Of a stretch of DNA of 64,000 bases, positions 43,588 to 51,912 are shown one piece after another. A program made the translations under genes and the position numbers. The notes below the pieces were generated by a model that saw only the letters and a program-made list of their open reading frames with translations, ran no database searches and was not told the origin of the DNA. The stretch is from Pseudomonas nitroreducens NBRC 12694 (GTDB taxonomy: Bacteria > Pseudomonadota > Gammaproteobacteria > Pseudomonadales > Pseudomonadaceae), in assembly GCF_002091755.1 (NCBI RefSeq), contig NZ_BDAI01000002.1, positions 496,001 through 560,000 on the forward strand, written 5' to 3'. The first letter of the stretch is position 1, and every line of letters begins with the position of its first letter.

Positions 43588-44115
43588 TCAATACGCATCG
43601 CTCATCCCATCGGTGATGGTGATGCCCTGCTTGCGCATTTCCTGGATCAGCCCGGCACGGGTGCCGGGCAGGTTCATCAGGGCCTGGTAGCGCGTGGCTT
43701 TGACTTCTTCGGCGGTGTAGGGCTTGAACTCGGCGGGCATGCTGTCGCCCGCCATGCCGTCCTTGCGCAGCAGCCAGTTGAGCAGGTCGGCCAGTTGCGC
43801 GTCGTTGAGCGCGGACTGCGACATGCCCGGCACGCGCACGAGGAATTGCCGGCCACCGTCCACCTTCAGGAAGTTGCCGACGAAGCCGTGCAGGCGCGGC
43901 GTGTCGTTGGCCTTGCTGCCGCTGCCTTCGGTGAGATGGCAGCCGGCGCATTGCAACTGGTAGTTGGTGGCTGGGGTATAGCTGAGCTGGGAGATCGGCT
44001 TCTGCACCGCCTCGTTGCCGGGCGCCGGGCGCTGGTGCGGATCGGGGATCGCACGGGCCTGGGCGAGGGGAGCGACCAGGCTGCAGAGCAGGGCGCCGAC
44101 AACGAGACTACGCAT
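43588..44115 (-). CDS. Monohaem c-type cytochrome of the amine dehydrogenase cluster
   Basis: A 175-residue periplasmic protein. The signal peptide (MRSLVVGALLCSLVAPLAQA) is followed by a single haem-attachment site CAGCH (56-60); VPGMSQSAL offers a likely axial Met. Cytochromes of this kind take electrons from the TTQ enzyme, directly or through a cupredoxin. It is too small and has too few haem sites to be MauG, the di-haem TTQ-maturation enzyme. It is the last gene of the operon, 15 bases after the light chain gene. Confidence 0.88.
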   Translation of the reverse strand: MRSLVVGALLCSLVAPLAQARAIPDPHQRPAPGNEAVQKPISQLSYTPATNYQLQCAGCHLTEGSGSKANDTPRLHGFVGNFLKVDGGRQFLVRVPGMSQSALNDAQLADLLNWLLRKDGMAGDSMPAEFKPYTAEEVKATRYQALMNLPGTRAGLIQEMRKQGITITDGMSDAY

Positions 44116-44130
44116 GGGACTTCTCCGGAC

Positions 44131-44652
44131 TCAGACCGCGACGCCGCGGATGATGGTGACGGTGCAGTTGTAGATGCGCGATTCCGCGCCCAGGCACCAG
44201 TTGACGTCGTTGTTGTTGAACGGACGGTACAGCGGTTCTTCGCTCTCGTTGCGGGTACAGGCGCACTGGGAGCAGCTGTGCTTACCGCAGCAGTCGTTGT
44301 AGGAAATGATGTAGTCCTTGCCGTCCGCCGGGTTGCGGCAGGTGCCGATCCAGGTCACCTGGGAAGCATCGGTGCCGGGCGGGCAGGAGGTGGTGGTACC
44401 GCCGCAGCAGGAGCAGAGGAAGCCGTCGATGGAGCAGTAGCGCCAGTAGTCGCAGCTGTTCGGATCACCCGGGTCGCCGGCCTTCGGCGCCTCGGCGGCC
44501 AGGGCCTTGGAGGTGCGGTCGATCGGCAGGATGATCGGCAGCGCCGCGCCGGCCACCAGCAGCGAGCCGAAGCGGCCCAGCAGCTTGCGCCGCGAAGTGA
44601 CGTTGGCCACCTGGCGGGAGGAGCGCTCGAACAGGTTGTCGAGGAATTTCAT
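44131..44652 (-). CDS. mauA: TTQ amine dehydrogenase light (catalytic) chain
   Basis: A 173-residue precursor of the small subunit that carries tryptophan tryptophylquinone. A twin-arginine signal (SRRKLLGRFG) exports it folded. The mature part has the dense cysteine pattern of the family (DYWRYCSIDGFLCSCCGG, ISYNDCCGKHSCSQCAC). The two tryptophans that crosslink to TTQ are Trp101 (VTWIGT) and Trp152 (NDVNWC), by alignment with known light chains from memory. It could belong to methylamine or aromatic amine dehydrogenase; sequence alone does not settle the substrate. Confidence 0.92.
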   Translation of the reverse strand: MKFLDNLFERSSRQVANVTSRRKLLGRFGSLLVAGAALPIILPIDRTSKALAAEAPKAGDPGDPNSCDYWRYCSIDGFLCSCCGGTTTSCPPGTDASQVTWIGTCRNPADGKDYIISYNDCCGKHSCSQCACTRNESEEPLYRPFNNNDVNWCLGAESRIYNCTVTIIRGVAV

Positions 44653-44669
44653 TCTTGTTCTCTCCGTGA

Positions 44670-45302
44670 TCAGTGGCTGTGGCCGTGGCTGGCGTCGTGG
44701 GTGTGCACGCCGTTGTGGCTGTGGCCATTCATGTACTGCTGCAGGGTGGCGCTGCCCAGGTGCTCGACCTCGAACAGGCTGTCCAGGTGCTCGCGGGAGT
44801 TCACCAGGCCCTTGGCGCGCAGCACGCCCTTGCGGTCGATCAGCGCGGCGTAGGGCAGCTTGCCGATCTGGTAGGTCATGCCGACTTCCGGGCCGACCAC
44901 GTAGGCGGCTTTCTCCAGGCCGTGCTCGGCGATCAGCGCCTGCTGGGCGGCCATGTCGCCGTCGCTGACGTAGATCACTTCCAGCTCGCCGGCCTTGTCC
45001 TTGGCGATGGATTTGATCGCCGGCAGCAGCGATTTGCAGATCGGGCAGGTCGGCGAGAGGAAGAACAGCAGCTGGCCGCGCTCGCCTTCATAGCCGAAGT
45101 TGACCGGGCGACCGTGGCGGTCGGCGGCGGTGACTTTCGGCGCGGGCTCGTTGACGGCCACGCCCTTGTCGACCATCAGCGCGCCGGCCGGGGCGATACG
45201 GCCGTGGAGGACGCCGATCTGGCGCACCAGCGCCATCACGGTAAAGGCGAGGGCGATGAGCAGCACCCAGAGAAGAATGTTGGAAACGATCAGGCCTTCC
45301 AT
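44670..45302 (-). CDS. mauD: Methylamine dehydrogenase accessory protein MauD (thioredoxin-like)
   Basis: A 210-residue protein with an N-terminal membrane helix (about 5-25) and a periplasmic thioredoxin fold. Its CxxC is CPIC (LFFLSPTCPICKSLLP). MauD is needed to form the six disulfides of the light chain. The C-terminus is His-rich (HSHNGVHTHDASHGHSH), a possible metal-binding tail. It sits between the light chain gene and mauE, with a 17-base gap on one side and 4 on the other. Confidence 0.93.
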   Translation of the reverse strand: MEGLIVSNILLWVLLIALAFTVMALVRQIGVLHGRIAPAGALMVDKGVAVNEPAPKVTAADRHGRPVNFGYEGERGQLLFFLSPTCPICKSLLPAIKSIAKDKAGELEVIYVSDGDMAAQQALIAEHGLEKAAYVVGPEVGMTYQIGKLPYAALIDRKGVLRAKGLVNSREHLDSLFEVEHLGSATLQQYMNGHSHNGVHTHDASHGHSH

Positions 45303-45306
45303 TTGT

Positions 45307-45846
45307 TCACCTTCCGATGAGTTTGAGCAGACGGGGATGGTTCGCCAGCAGGCTGTCGGCCGCGGCGTACAAGAGCAGGGTGACGGCGCTGGCCGCGAGG
45401 ATCACGAAGGCGTCGAACACGCCCAGCTCGCGAGCCTGCGGAGCGCTGGCGGCGAGCAGGGCGAGCGCCGCGATGATCGCGTTGCGCAGCAGCAGCACCG
45501 GGCGCAGCGGTTGCATCTGGCCGGGGCCGGAGCAGCCGCAGTCGATGTCACGACGACCGCGCCAGAGGTTGATGCCGATGGCGCCGGCATAGAACAGGAT
45601 CAGCGCCGTGGCGGCCAGGGCCGCCACATGACGGCTCGCCGGCACCAGCAGGGCGAAGGCAATGACGCCCTCGACCAGCGGCAGCACGCGGGCCACCGGG
45701 CCGACCAGCGAGGCCGGCAGCAGGCCGTAGTCTTCGACCTGGCGGGCGAAGCGCATCGGCGCGCGCAGCTTGTGGCTGGCGGCGCTGGCGAGCAGCACCG
45801 CAACGGCCACCGCACTGGCGATGATCAGGATCGGATCGGAAAACAT
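45307..45846 (-). CDS. mauE: Membrane accessory protein MauE
   Basis: A 179-residue membrane protein with about five helices, of the MauE/DoxX-like family. DIDCGCSGPG (about 100-109) holds the conserved Cys pair. In mau and aau operons MauE is needed for light-chain maturation, probably passing disulfide-forming electrons with MauD. The start at 45846 gives MFSDPILIIASAVAVAVLLA; further upstream in-frame codons run through the heavy-chain gene. Confidence 0.9.
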   Translation of the reverse strand: MFSDPILIIASAVAVAVLLASAASHKLRAPMRFARQVEDYGLLPASLVGPVARVLPLVEGVIAFALLVPASRHVAALAATALILFYAGAIGINLWRGRRDIDCGCSGPGQMQPLRPVLLLRNAIIAALALLAASAPQARELGVFDAFVILAASAVTLLLYAAADSLLANHPRLLKLIGR

Positions 45847-45881
45847 ATCCGCACCTCTCAGGGATGACTTGCTAAAAAGGC

Positions 45882-47027
45882 TTAGTGGCTCAGGACCAGG
45901 ATCGGGGTCTTGGCGATCTTGTCCATGGCGCCGTTGTACTTGCCGGTCTTCAGGTCGAAGATCTGCAGGCCGCCTTCGATGTCGGTGCCCAGCAGCAGCG
46001 GCTTGTCGTCGGTGGTGGCGTGCAGGCTCCACACCGGCTTGGGCGCTTCCAGGGTGCCGATCTTCTTCTGCGTCTTCAGGTCGTAGACCCAGATGAACGG
46101 GCTTGGGTCTTCCCATTTGCCGGCGCTGTGCTCTTCATGCATCAGCACGTACATGCGATTCAGCTTGGGCGCTACGGCCATCAACTGCCAGCCGCCGGTA
46201 CCCCAGCCTTTCTTGCGCTCTTCGTCGGTGGTCAGCGACCAGCTTGGCAGCATCTTCGGCTTGTCGCCGGAGACGTCCACCGGCTTGACCATGCCGTCGG
46301 TGGTCACGAAGAAGTAGGTTTCGCCCACGGCCAGGCCGCGTTCGTTGAGCTTCTCCTTGTTCGGGTCGAAGAACGGCGTCTGGCTGCGGCCGACTTCCTT
46401 GCCGTCGTCGCCGATCTTGGTGATCTGCAGCTGGCCGTCACCGCACAGCGAGGCGAAGGCGCGCTTGCCCACCGGGTAGTTGAGCACGCAGCCGCTGATG
46501 GCGATTTCGCTGGCGACCTTTTTCTCTTGCGTGTCGACCACGGTGACCGAGGTGGACGGGGTGAAGTTGTAGATGTAGACGAAGCGATCGTCGGAGCTGG
46601 TGCCCAGGGCGTACTTCTGGGTCAGGATCGAGGCGCGCTTGGCCGGGATTTCCACTTCCCACTTCGGACGCAGGTTCGAGGTGTCCCAGGCGGTCAGCAC
46701 ATCGGTGCGCACGCCGCGGGTGCCGCGGGAGTAGAAGGTGTCGGCGGAGTACAGGGTCTTTTCGTCGTGGCTCAGGGTGGACGGAGCGACGAAGCCGGTG
46801 CTGACCATGCCGAGCATCTTCTTCTGCTCGGGGTCGACCACGGTGACGCGGCCGGCGATGAAGTTCTCGAACTCCACGTCGACGATGTACGCACGGTGTG
46901 GCGAGGGCGGGAACGGCAAGACGGTCTCACCGATGCTCTCGGTCGGCAGCTCGGCGTGGGCTGCGCTCATCGCGAGGCAAGTTGCCAGCGCGAGGACCGA
47001 TGGAGCGAGGAACCTGGCGACGCTCAT
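45882..47027 (-). CDS. mauB: TTQ amine dehydrogenase heavy chain (beta-propeller)
   Basis: A 381-residue precursor with a signal peptide (MSVARFLAPSVLALATCLAM). The mature protein is a seven-bladed propeller with YVDVEF/YSADTFYSRGTRG-like blade motifs, and GGWQLMAVAPKLNRMYVLMH typical of the large subunit of methylamine/aromatic amine dehydrogenases. It binds two light chains and forms the substrate channel. As first gene of the operon it is divergent from codB across 460 bases that contain a perfect 21-bp dyad. The start was placed at the signal peptide. Confidence 0.9.
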   Translation of the reverse strand: MSVARFLAPSVLALATCLAMSAAHAELPTESIGETVLPFPPSPHRAYIVDVEFENFIAGRVTVVDPEQKKMLGMVSTGFVAPSTLSHDEKTLYSADTFYSRGTRGVRTDVLTAWDTSNLRPKWEVEIPAKRASILTQKYALGTSSDDRFVYIYNFTPSTSVTVVDTQEKKVASEIAISGCVLNYPVGKRAFASLCGDGQLQITKIGDDGKEVGRSQTPFFDPNKEKLNERGLAVGETYFFVTTDGMVKPVDVSGDKPKMLPSWSLTTDEERKKGWGTGGWQLMAVAPKLNRMYVLMHEEHSAGKWEDPSPFIWVYDLKTQKKIGTLEAPKPVWSLHATTDDKPLLLGTDIEGGLQIFDLKTGKYNGAMDKIAKTPILVLSH

Positions 47028-47487
47028 TGGGTTACTCCCTATTCTTGTGTTGGCGGGCTTTTCGTGGCTTGTCCGCCATCTGCGGGGAGCGGATGACGGA
47101 CGGAGGATTGAGGAGAGTCTGCCTGTGTCGGTGTGCGCCGGACTTGTTGTCCGTGCCATTTCCTTGTCTGGGGGTGACAGGGTGTCGCAGGGAGAAAGTG
47201 CAGACTGCCGTGGCGTTTGGAAGGAGAAAATCCGCCGAACGGCACAGACATGGATCAAGGCTTTCGTCAGTTTTGGTGCGAAAAAGCTGCATCGTGCCCC
47301 GAAAATCCGCACAATGCACATTTGAGCTATCTTGAAACGCCGTTACACCCACCGGAAGTGTGCATTGTGAACAGTTCACAATGTTCGACATGCTCAAAAT
47401 TTCCGCGTCGTTCCTGATTGGCTTTTCCGGCCCGCTATTTGCGTTGTGCCGGGAGTCCTCAACCAATCCTCGCGGAGACCCCTCTCG
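47028..47487. other. Regulatory region between mauB and codB
   Basis: This stretch of 460 bases shows no supported gene and separates two divergent operons. It contains repeated CACAATG words, one as CACAATGCA (47310-47318), matched in inverted form by TGCATTGTG (47361-47369), and a perfect dyad at 47363-47383. Confidence 0.6.
47363..47383. promoter_or_regulatory. Perfect 21-bp dyad, candidate operator
   Basis: CATTGTGAA, CAG, TTCACAATG: two perfect 9-base arms around a 3-base centre, 105 bases before the codB start and 336 before the mauB start. The bound regulator is unknown; the PucR protein encoded in the cod operon is a candidate. Confidence 0.6.
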
Positions 47488-48747
47488 ATGAGTTCCCCCA
47501 GTGAGTTCCCCCTGAGCGCCACGCCCAGGGAAGGGCGCAAAGGCCTGCTGCCCATCGCCATGGTCCTGTTCAGCTTTACCTTCTTCACCGGCACCATGTT
47601 CGCCGGCGGCAAGATCGGCATGGCCTTCGACTTCGTCGACATGCTCTGGGTCGCCTTCATCGGTAACGTGCTGCTCGCCATCTACGCCGCCTCCCTGGGC
47701 CTGATCGCCTCGCGCAGCGGCCTGAACACCGTGCTGATGGGGCGCTTCTGCTTCGGCGAGCGTGGCAGCAAGCTGTCCGACTTTCTCCTCGGCTTCGCCG
47801 AACTGGGCTGGTACGCCTGGGGCACTGCCACCGTGGCCATCGTGCTGGTGAGGATGCTGGGCCTGCCGCCTGAGCTGCAGACTCCGCTGATGGTGGTGTT
47901 CGGCCTGCTGTTCTCGATCACCGCGATCATTGGCTTCAAGGGCCTGGACATCATGTCCCGCGTTTCGGTGCCGCTGATGTTCATCCTGCTGGTGGCGTCC
48001 ATGGTCATCGCCACCGACAAGGCCGGCGGCTGGAGTGGCCTGCTGAGTGTGGAACCGAGCCAGACCCTGACCTTCTCCGCCGCCGTGACCATGGTCTTCG
48101 GCACTTTCGCCAGCGGTGCGACCCAGGCCACCAACTGGACCCGCATGGCCCGCAGCGGGCGCATCGCGGTGATCGCCAGCGTGGTCGCCTTCCTCATCGG
48201 CAACGGCCTGATGATCGTCGCCGGCGCCTGGTGCGCCATCGTCTACCAGAACGCCGACATCGTCGAAGTGATGGTGCTGCAGGGCCTGTCCTTCGCCGCG
48301 GTGATCATGCTCTGCCTGAACCTGTGGACCATCCAGGGCCCGACCATCTACAACGTTTCCGCCGCCGCCTGCCACCTGGTGCGCAGCGAGCGCCGCCGCA
48401 GCATGACCCTGCTGGCCGCCGGTATCGGCATCATCCTCGCCATCGGCGGCATGTACGAATGGCTGATCCCGTTCCTGGTGCTGCTGGGCTCGATCATCCC
48501 GCCGCTGGGCGGCGTGATCATGGCGGACTACTGGTACCGCAACCGCGGTGAGTACCCGGCACTGGTGGGCACCCACATCCCGGCGTTCAACGTCTCGGGT
48601 CTGGTGTCCTACGCGGCCGGTGCGGGGCTGGCCTACGCCTCGCCGTGGATCGCACCGCTGGTGGGCATCGCCGCTGCGGCCATCTGCTACATCGTCCTCA
48701 CCGAAGTCACCCGCGCCCGCGCGCCGGTGGCCGAGCCGCGCGCTTGA
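47488..48747 (+). CDS. codB: Cytosine permease
   Basis: A 419-residue transporter of the nucleobase:cation symporter-1 family with about 12 helices. FTFFTGTMFAGGKIGMAFDF, LGFAELGWYAWGTATVAIVL and NRGEYPALVGTHIPAFNVSG are characteristic of CodB. It imports cytosine for the deaminase encoded two genes downstream. The ATG at 47488 gives MSSPSEFPLSATPREGRKGL. The stop overlaps the TTG start of the pucR-like gene. Confidence 0.9.
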   Translation: MSSPSEFPLSATPREGRKGLLPIAMVLFSFTFFTGTMFAGGKIGMAFDFVDMLWVAFIGNVLLAIYAASLGLIASRSGLNTVLMGRFCFGERGSKLSDFLLGFAELGWYAWGTATVAIVLVRMLGLPPELQTPLMVVFGLLFSITAIIGFKGLDIMSRVSVPLMFILLVASMVIATDKAGGWSGLLSVEPSQTLTFSAAVTMVFGTFASGATQATNWTRMARSGRIAVIASVVAFLIGNGLMIVAGAWCAIVYQNADIVEVMVLQGLSFAAVIMLCLNLWTIQGPTIYNVSAAACHLVRSERRRSMTLLAAGIGIILAIGGMYEWLIPFLVLLGSIIPPLGGVIMADYWYRNRGEYPALVGTHIPAFNVSGLVSYAAGAGLAYASPWIAPLVGIAAAAICYIVLTEVTRARAPVAEPRA

Positions 48748-49955
48748 GCCTGAGCGTCGAGGAAATCCTCCGTCTGCCGGGGCTGGAAAGCCTCGCGCTG
48801 CGGGCCGGCGCGCGTAACCTGCATCGCAGCGTGCGCTGGTCCTACGTGGCGGAAAACGTCGGCATTGCCGACTGGGTGATGGGCGGTGAGCTGGTGTTCG
48901 TTACCGGCATCAACCACAGCCGTGACGAAGCCAACCTGCTGCAACTGGTGCGCGAAGGCGTCGCCAGCGGCATCGCCGGCATCGTCATTCTTACCGGTGA
49001 CGAGTTCATCCAGCGCATTCCCGAGTCCGTGGTGCATCTGGCCGAGGTGGAAGGGTTGCCGCTGATCGAGCAGCCCTACGCGCTGAAGATGGTCATCGTC
49101 ACCCACCTGATCGGCACGGCGCTGGTGCAGATGACCCAGGTGAAGACTTCGCGCCGGGACATCCTCGGCCAGCTGCTGAGCGGCGACTTCCCCAGCCTGG
49201 AGATCGTCCGTCGCCGCGCGCAACACCTGGAGTTGCCGCTGGAAGCCCCGCGGCGCCTGGTGGCGCTCCGGCTGTCCGGCGTCGACAGACTATTCCAGCA
49301 GCACGAACCGGAAGAGGCCGAGCGCGCATTGCAGCTCACCCGCCAGCGCCTGCTCGACCATCTGGAAAGCTGGCAGCAGGAGCGCCCCGAGCGCCTGCCG
49401 GTGGTGATCCAGGGCGACCTGTTCGTCCTGCTGCTGGCCGACATTGAGCGCGCCGAACTGCACGCGCTGGCCGCCGAGCTGCAGCAGGAGCTGGCTCCGC
49501 TGCGTGCCTACCTCGGGCTTTCTGCCTGCGCCGATTCCTGCGCGGAATATCCCCGCGCGCTGCTCGAAGCGCGCCAGGCGCTGGATGTCGCCGAAGGCAT
49601 GCAGGCGCCGGGCGGCGTCTGCGACTACCGTGAGCTGGGCGTGCTGCGCCTGCTGCGGGCGATCCCCGATCGTGCGGTGATCGAGCAGTTCATGAAGGAC
49701 ACTCTCGGCCCGCTCAACGAGGCGGGCCGCAAACAGCCGCACCTGCTGATCGAGACGCTCGACGCGCTGGTCCAGGAAGGCGGCAACGCGCTCAAGGCGG
49801 CACAGCGCCTGGGCATCCATCGCAACACCCTGAACCAGCGGATCGCGCGCATCGAGGCCCTCAGCGGCCAGTCCCTGGACGACGCGCAATTCCGCCTGAA
49901 TACCTCCGTGGCGCTGCTCATCTGGCGCATGTCCAGCGCGCCGCGCCACGAATAG
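48744..49955 (+). CDS. PucR-family regulator inside the cod operon
   Basis: A 403-residue protein starting at a TTG that overlaps the codB stop (TTGA). The N-terminal PucR domain begins at once (LSVEEILRLPGLESLALRAG) and contains GELVFVTGINHSRDEANLLQ. The C-terminal helix-turn-helix is ALKAAQRLGIHRNTLNQRIA. PucR proteins activate purine or pyrimidine catabolism genes in response to a nucleobase intermediate. Its place between codB and codA makes it their likely regulator (inference). A longer upstream start would run into codB. Confidence 0.85.
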   Translation: MSLSVEEILRLPGLESLALRAGARNLHRSVRWSYVAENVGIADWVMGGELVFVTGINHSRDEANLLQLVREGVASGIAGIVILTGDEFIQRIPESVVHLAEVEGLPLIEQPYALKMVIVTHLIGTALVQMTQVKTSRRDILGQLLSGDFPSLEIVRRRAQHLELPLEAPRRLVALRLSGVDRLFQQHEPEEAERALQLTRQRLLDHLESWQQERPERLPVVIQGDLFVLLLADIERAELHALAAELQQELAPLRAYLGLSACADSCAEYPRALLEARQALDVAEGMQAPGGVCDYRELGVLRLLRAIPDRAVIEQFMKDTLGPLNEAGRKQPHLLIETLDALVQEGGNALKAAQRLGIHRNTLNQRIARIEALSGQSLDDAQFRLNTSVALLIWRMSSAPRHE

Positions 49956-49977
49956 CCTGAAGAGGACCTTTGATCCC

Positions 49978-51219
49978 ATGAAAATCATCAACGCCTCCCT
50001 GCGCAAGCAGACCGGCCTGTTCACCATCCGCTGCGACGGCGACGTCATCGCCGATGTCGTCCAGCAAGCCGGCACCCTGGCCGCCAGCGGCGACGACATC
50101 GACGCCCGTGGCAACCTGGCTATCGCCCCGCTGGTGGAGCCGCACATCCACCTCGACGCCACCCTGACCGCCGGCGAGCCGGAGTGGAACATGAGCGGCA
50201 CGCTGTTCGAGGGCATCGAGCGCTGGGCCCAGCGCAAGGAAACCATTACGCACGAGGACACCAAGTCCCGCGCCCACACCACCCTCCGCATGCTGGCCGC
50301 CCATGGCATCCAGCACGTGCGCACCCACGTCGACGTGACCGATCCGACCCTGGCCGCGCTCAAGGCCATGGTGGAGGTCCGCGAAGAGGCGCGGCACCTG
50401 GTGGACCTGCAGATCGTCGCTTTCCCGCAGGAAGGCATCGAGTCCTACGAGGGCGGCCGCGAGCTGATGGAAGAGGCGATCCGCCTCGGCGCCGACGTGG
50501 TCGGTGGCATCCCGCACTTCGAAAACACCCGCGAGCAGGGCGTCAGCTCGATCAAGTTCCTCATGGACCTGGCCGAGCGCACCGGTTGCCTGGTGGACGT
50601 GCATTGCGACGAGACCGATGACCCGAACTCGCGCTTCCTCGAAGTGCTTGCCGAAGAAGCCCGCGTGCGCGGCATCGGCGGCCGCGTCACCGCCAGCCAC
50701 ACCACGGCCATGGGTTCCTACGACAACGCCTACTGCTCCAAGCTGTTCCGCCTGCTCAAGCGCTCGGGCATCAACTTCGTCTCCTGCCCGACCGAGAGCA
50801 TCCACCTGCAGGGCCGCTTCGACACCTTCCCGAAACGTCGCGGCGTGACGCGCGTGGCCGAGATCGACCGCGCCGGCATGAATGTCTGCTTCGGCCAGGA
50901 TTCGATCAAGGACCCGTGGTACCCGCTGGGCAACGGCAACATCCTGCGCGTTCTGGATGCCGGCCTGCACATCTGCCACATGATGGGCTTCGATGACCTG
51001 CAGCGCGCGCTCGACCTGGTCACCGACAACAGCGCCCGCGCGCTGAACCTGGGGGCGCGCTACGGCATTGCCGCCGGCCGTCCGGCCAACCTGCTGGTGC
51101 TGGGCGTGGACAGTGATTACGAGGCGGTGCGCCAGCAGACCAAGGCGCTGTACTCGATCCGCAATGGCCGCGTGCTGATGAAGCGCGAGCCGGAGCAGGT
51201 TGAGCTGATCGAAGGCTGA
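49978..51219 (+). CDS. codA: Cytosine deaminase
   Basis: A 413-residue metal-dependent hydrolase converting cytosine to uracil and ammonia. The metal ligands are visible: His56 and His58 (EPHIHLDATLTAGEPEW), a later His in VDVHCDETDD, TASHTTAMGSYDNAYC, and the catalytic Asp in CFGQDSIKDPWYPLGNGN. This is the CodA arrangement. It follows the pucR-like gene by 22 bases and ends the operon. An inverted-repeat element directly behind may help end transcription. Confidence 0.93.
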   Translation: MKIINASLRKQTGLFTIRCDGDVIADVVQQAGTLAASGDDIDARGNLAIAPLVEPHIHLDATLTAGEPEWNMSGTLFEGIERWAQRKETITHEDTKSRAHTTLRMLAAHGIQHVRTHVDVTDPTLAALKAMVEVREEARHLVDLQIVAFPQEGIESYEGGRELMEEAIRLGADVVGGIPHFENTREQGVSSIKFLMDLAERTGCLVDVHCDETDDPNSRFLEVLAEEARVRGIGGRVTASHTTAMGSYDNAYCSKLFRLLKRSGINFVSCPTESIHLQGRFDTFPKRRGVTRVAEIDRAGMNVCFGQDSIKDPWYPLGNGNILRVLDAGLHICHMMGFDDLQRALDLVTDNSARALNLGARYGIAAGRPANLLVLGVDSDYEAVRQQTKALYSIRNGRVLMKREPEQVELIEG

Positions 51220-51225
51220 AACCGG

Positions 51226-51299
51226 CGTAGGGCGCATAACGCCGGAGGCGTTATGCGCCATTTGGCGGATAACCCGTGCCGGGTTATGCGCCCTACGGG
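51226..51299. repeat. Intergenic inverted repeat (copy 2)
   Basis: CGTAGGGCGCATAACGCC at one end and GGGTTATGCGCCCTACGGG at the other pair to form a long stem; an inner GGCGTTATGCGCC pairs as well. It is related to 43355-43433 and again lies between convergent genes. Confidence 0.75.
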
Positions 51300-51345
51300 A
51301 GTCACAGATGCAATTCGCAGGATGGCGTGGAGCAGATCGCTCTGC

Positions 51346-51780
51346 TCAGGGCACCATCGCCATACCCACGCCGAAGCGGTTCCAGGCGTTGATGGTGGCG
51401 ATGGCCAGGGTCAGGTTGGCGATCTCGGCGTCGCTGAAGTGCTCGCGCAGGGCGTCGAACTGGTGCTGCGGGGCGTGCTTCTCCGGCAGGCGGGTGAGGC
51501 TTTCCACCCAGGCCAGCGCGGCGCGTTCGCGCTCGCTGAAGAAGCGGGTTTCCTCCCACACGCTCAGGGTCTGCAGCCGCGCCTCGGTCTCGCCGGCCTT
51601 GCGGGCGTCGTTGGCGTGCATGTTCACGCAGTAGGCGCAGCCGTTGATCTGCGAGGCGCGCAGGCGGATCAGTTCCAGCAGCGAGGTTTCCAGGCCGGAT
51701 TTGGCCAGTGCCTGTTCCAGGCCGAGCATGGCCTTGTAGGCGTCGGGGGCGGCCTTGGCCCATTCGAGTCGTGCGCTCAT
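51346..51780 (-). CDS. AhpD-like / carboxymuconolactone decarboxylase-family protein
   Basis: A 144-residue protein of the AhpD-like fold. The active motif CAYCVNMHANDARKAG holds the CxxC pair and His of alkylhydroperoxidase-type members; LLELIRLRASQINGCAYC is the standard context. The family reduces peroxides or has unassigned roles. It lies behind the pentapeptide gene in the same direction. A TCCCGG word (51860-51865) with partial match to the CCGGGA/TCCCGG element of the PQQ dehydrogenase promoters lies upstream. Confidence 0.88.
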   Translation of the reverse strand: MSARLEWAKAAPDAYKAMLGLEQALAKSGLETSLLELIRLRASQINGCAYCVNMHANDARKAGETEARLQTLSVWEETRFFSERERAALAWVESLTRLPEKHAPQHQFDALREHFSDAEIANLTLAIATINAWNRFGVGMAMVP

Positions 51781-51912
51781 GGTGATCTCCAGTGGGGCCC
51801 GCGGTAGCGCGGGAATGGAGCTAAGGTAACGCCGGTGCCCCGGCGTTCGAATAGCCAATTCCCGGCAATACCGGCAGACCAATGGGACCAATTCGAGGCT
51901 CCATGCCGGGAG

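Noticed and set aside
47425..47445. A possible sigma-54 promoter (TTGGC...) upstream of codB
   Set aside because: The -12 GC is not at the required spacing from the -24 GG.
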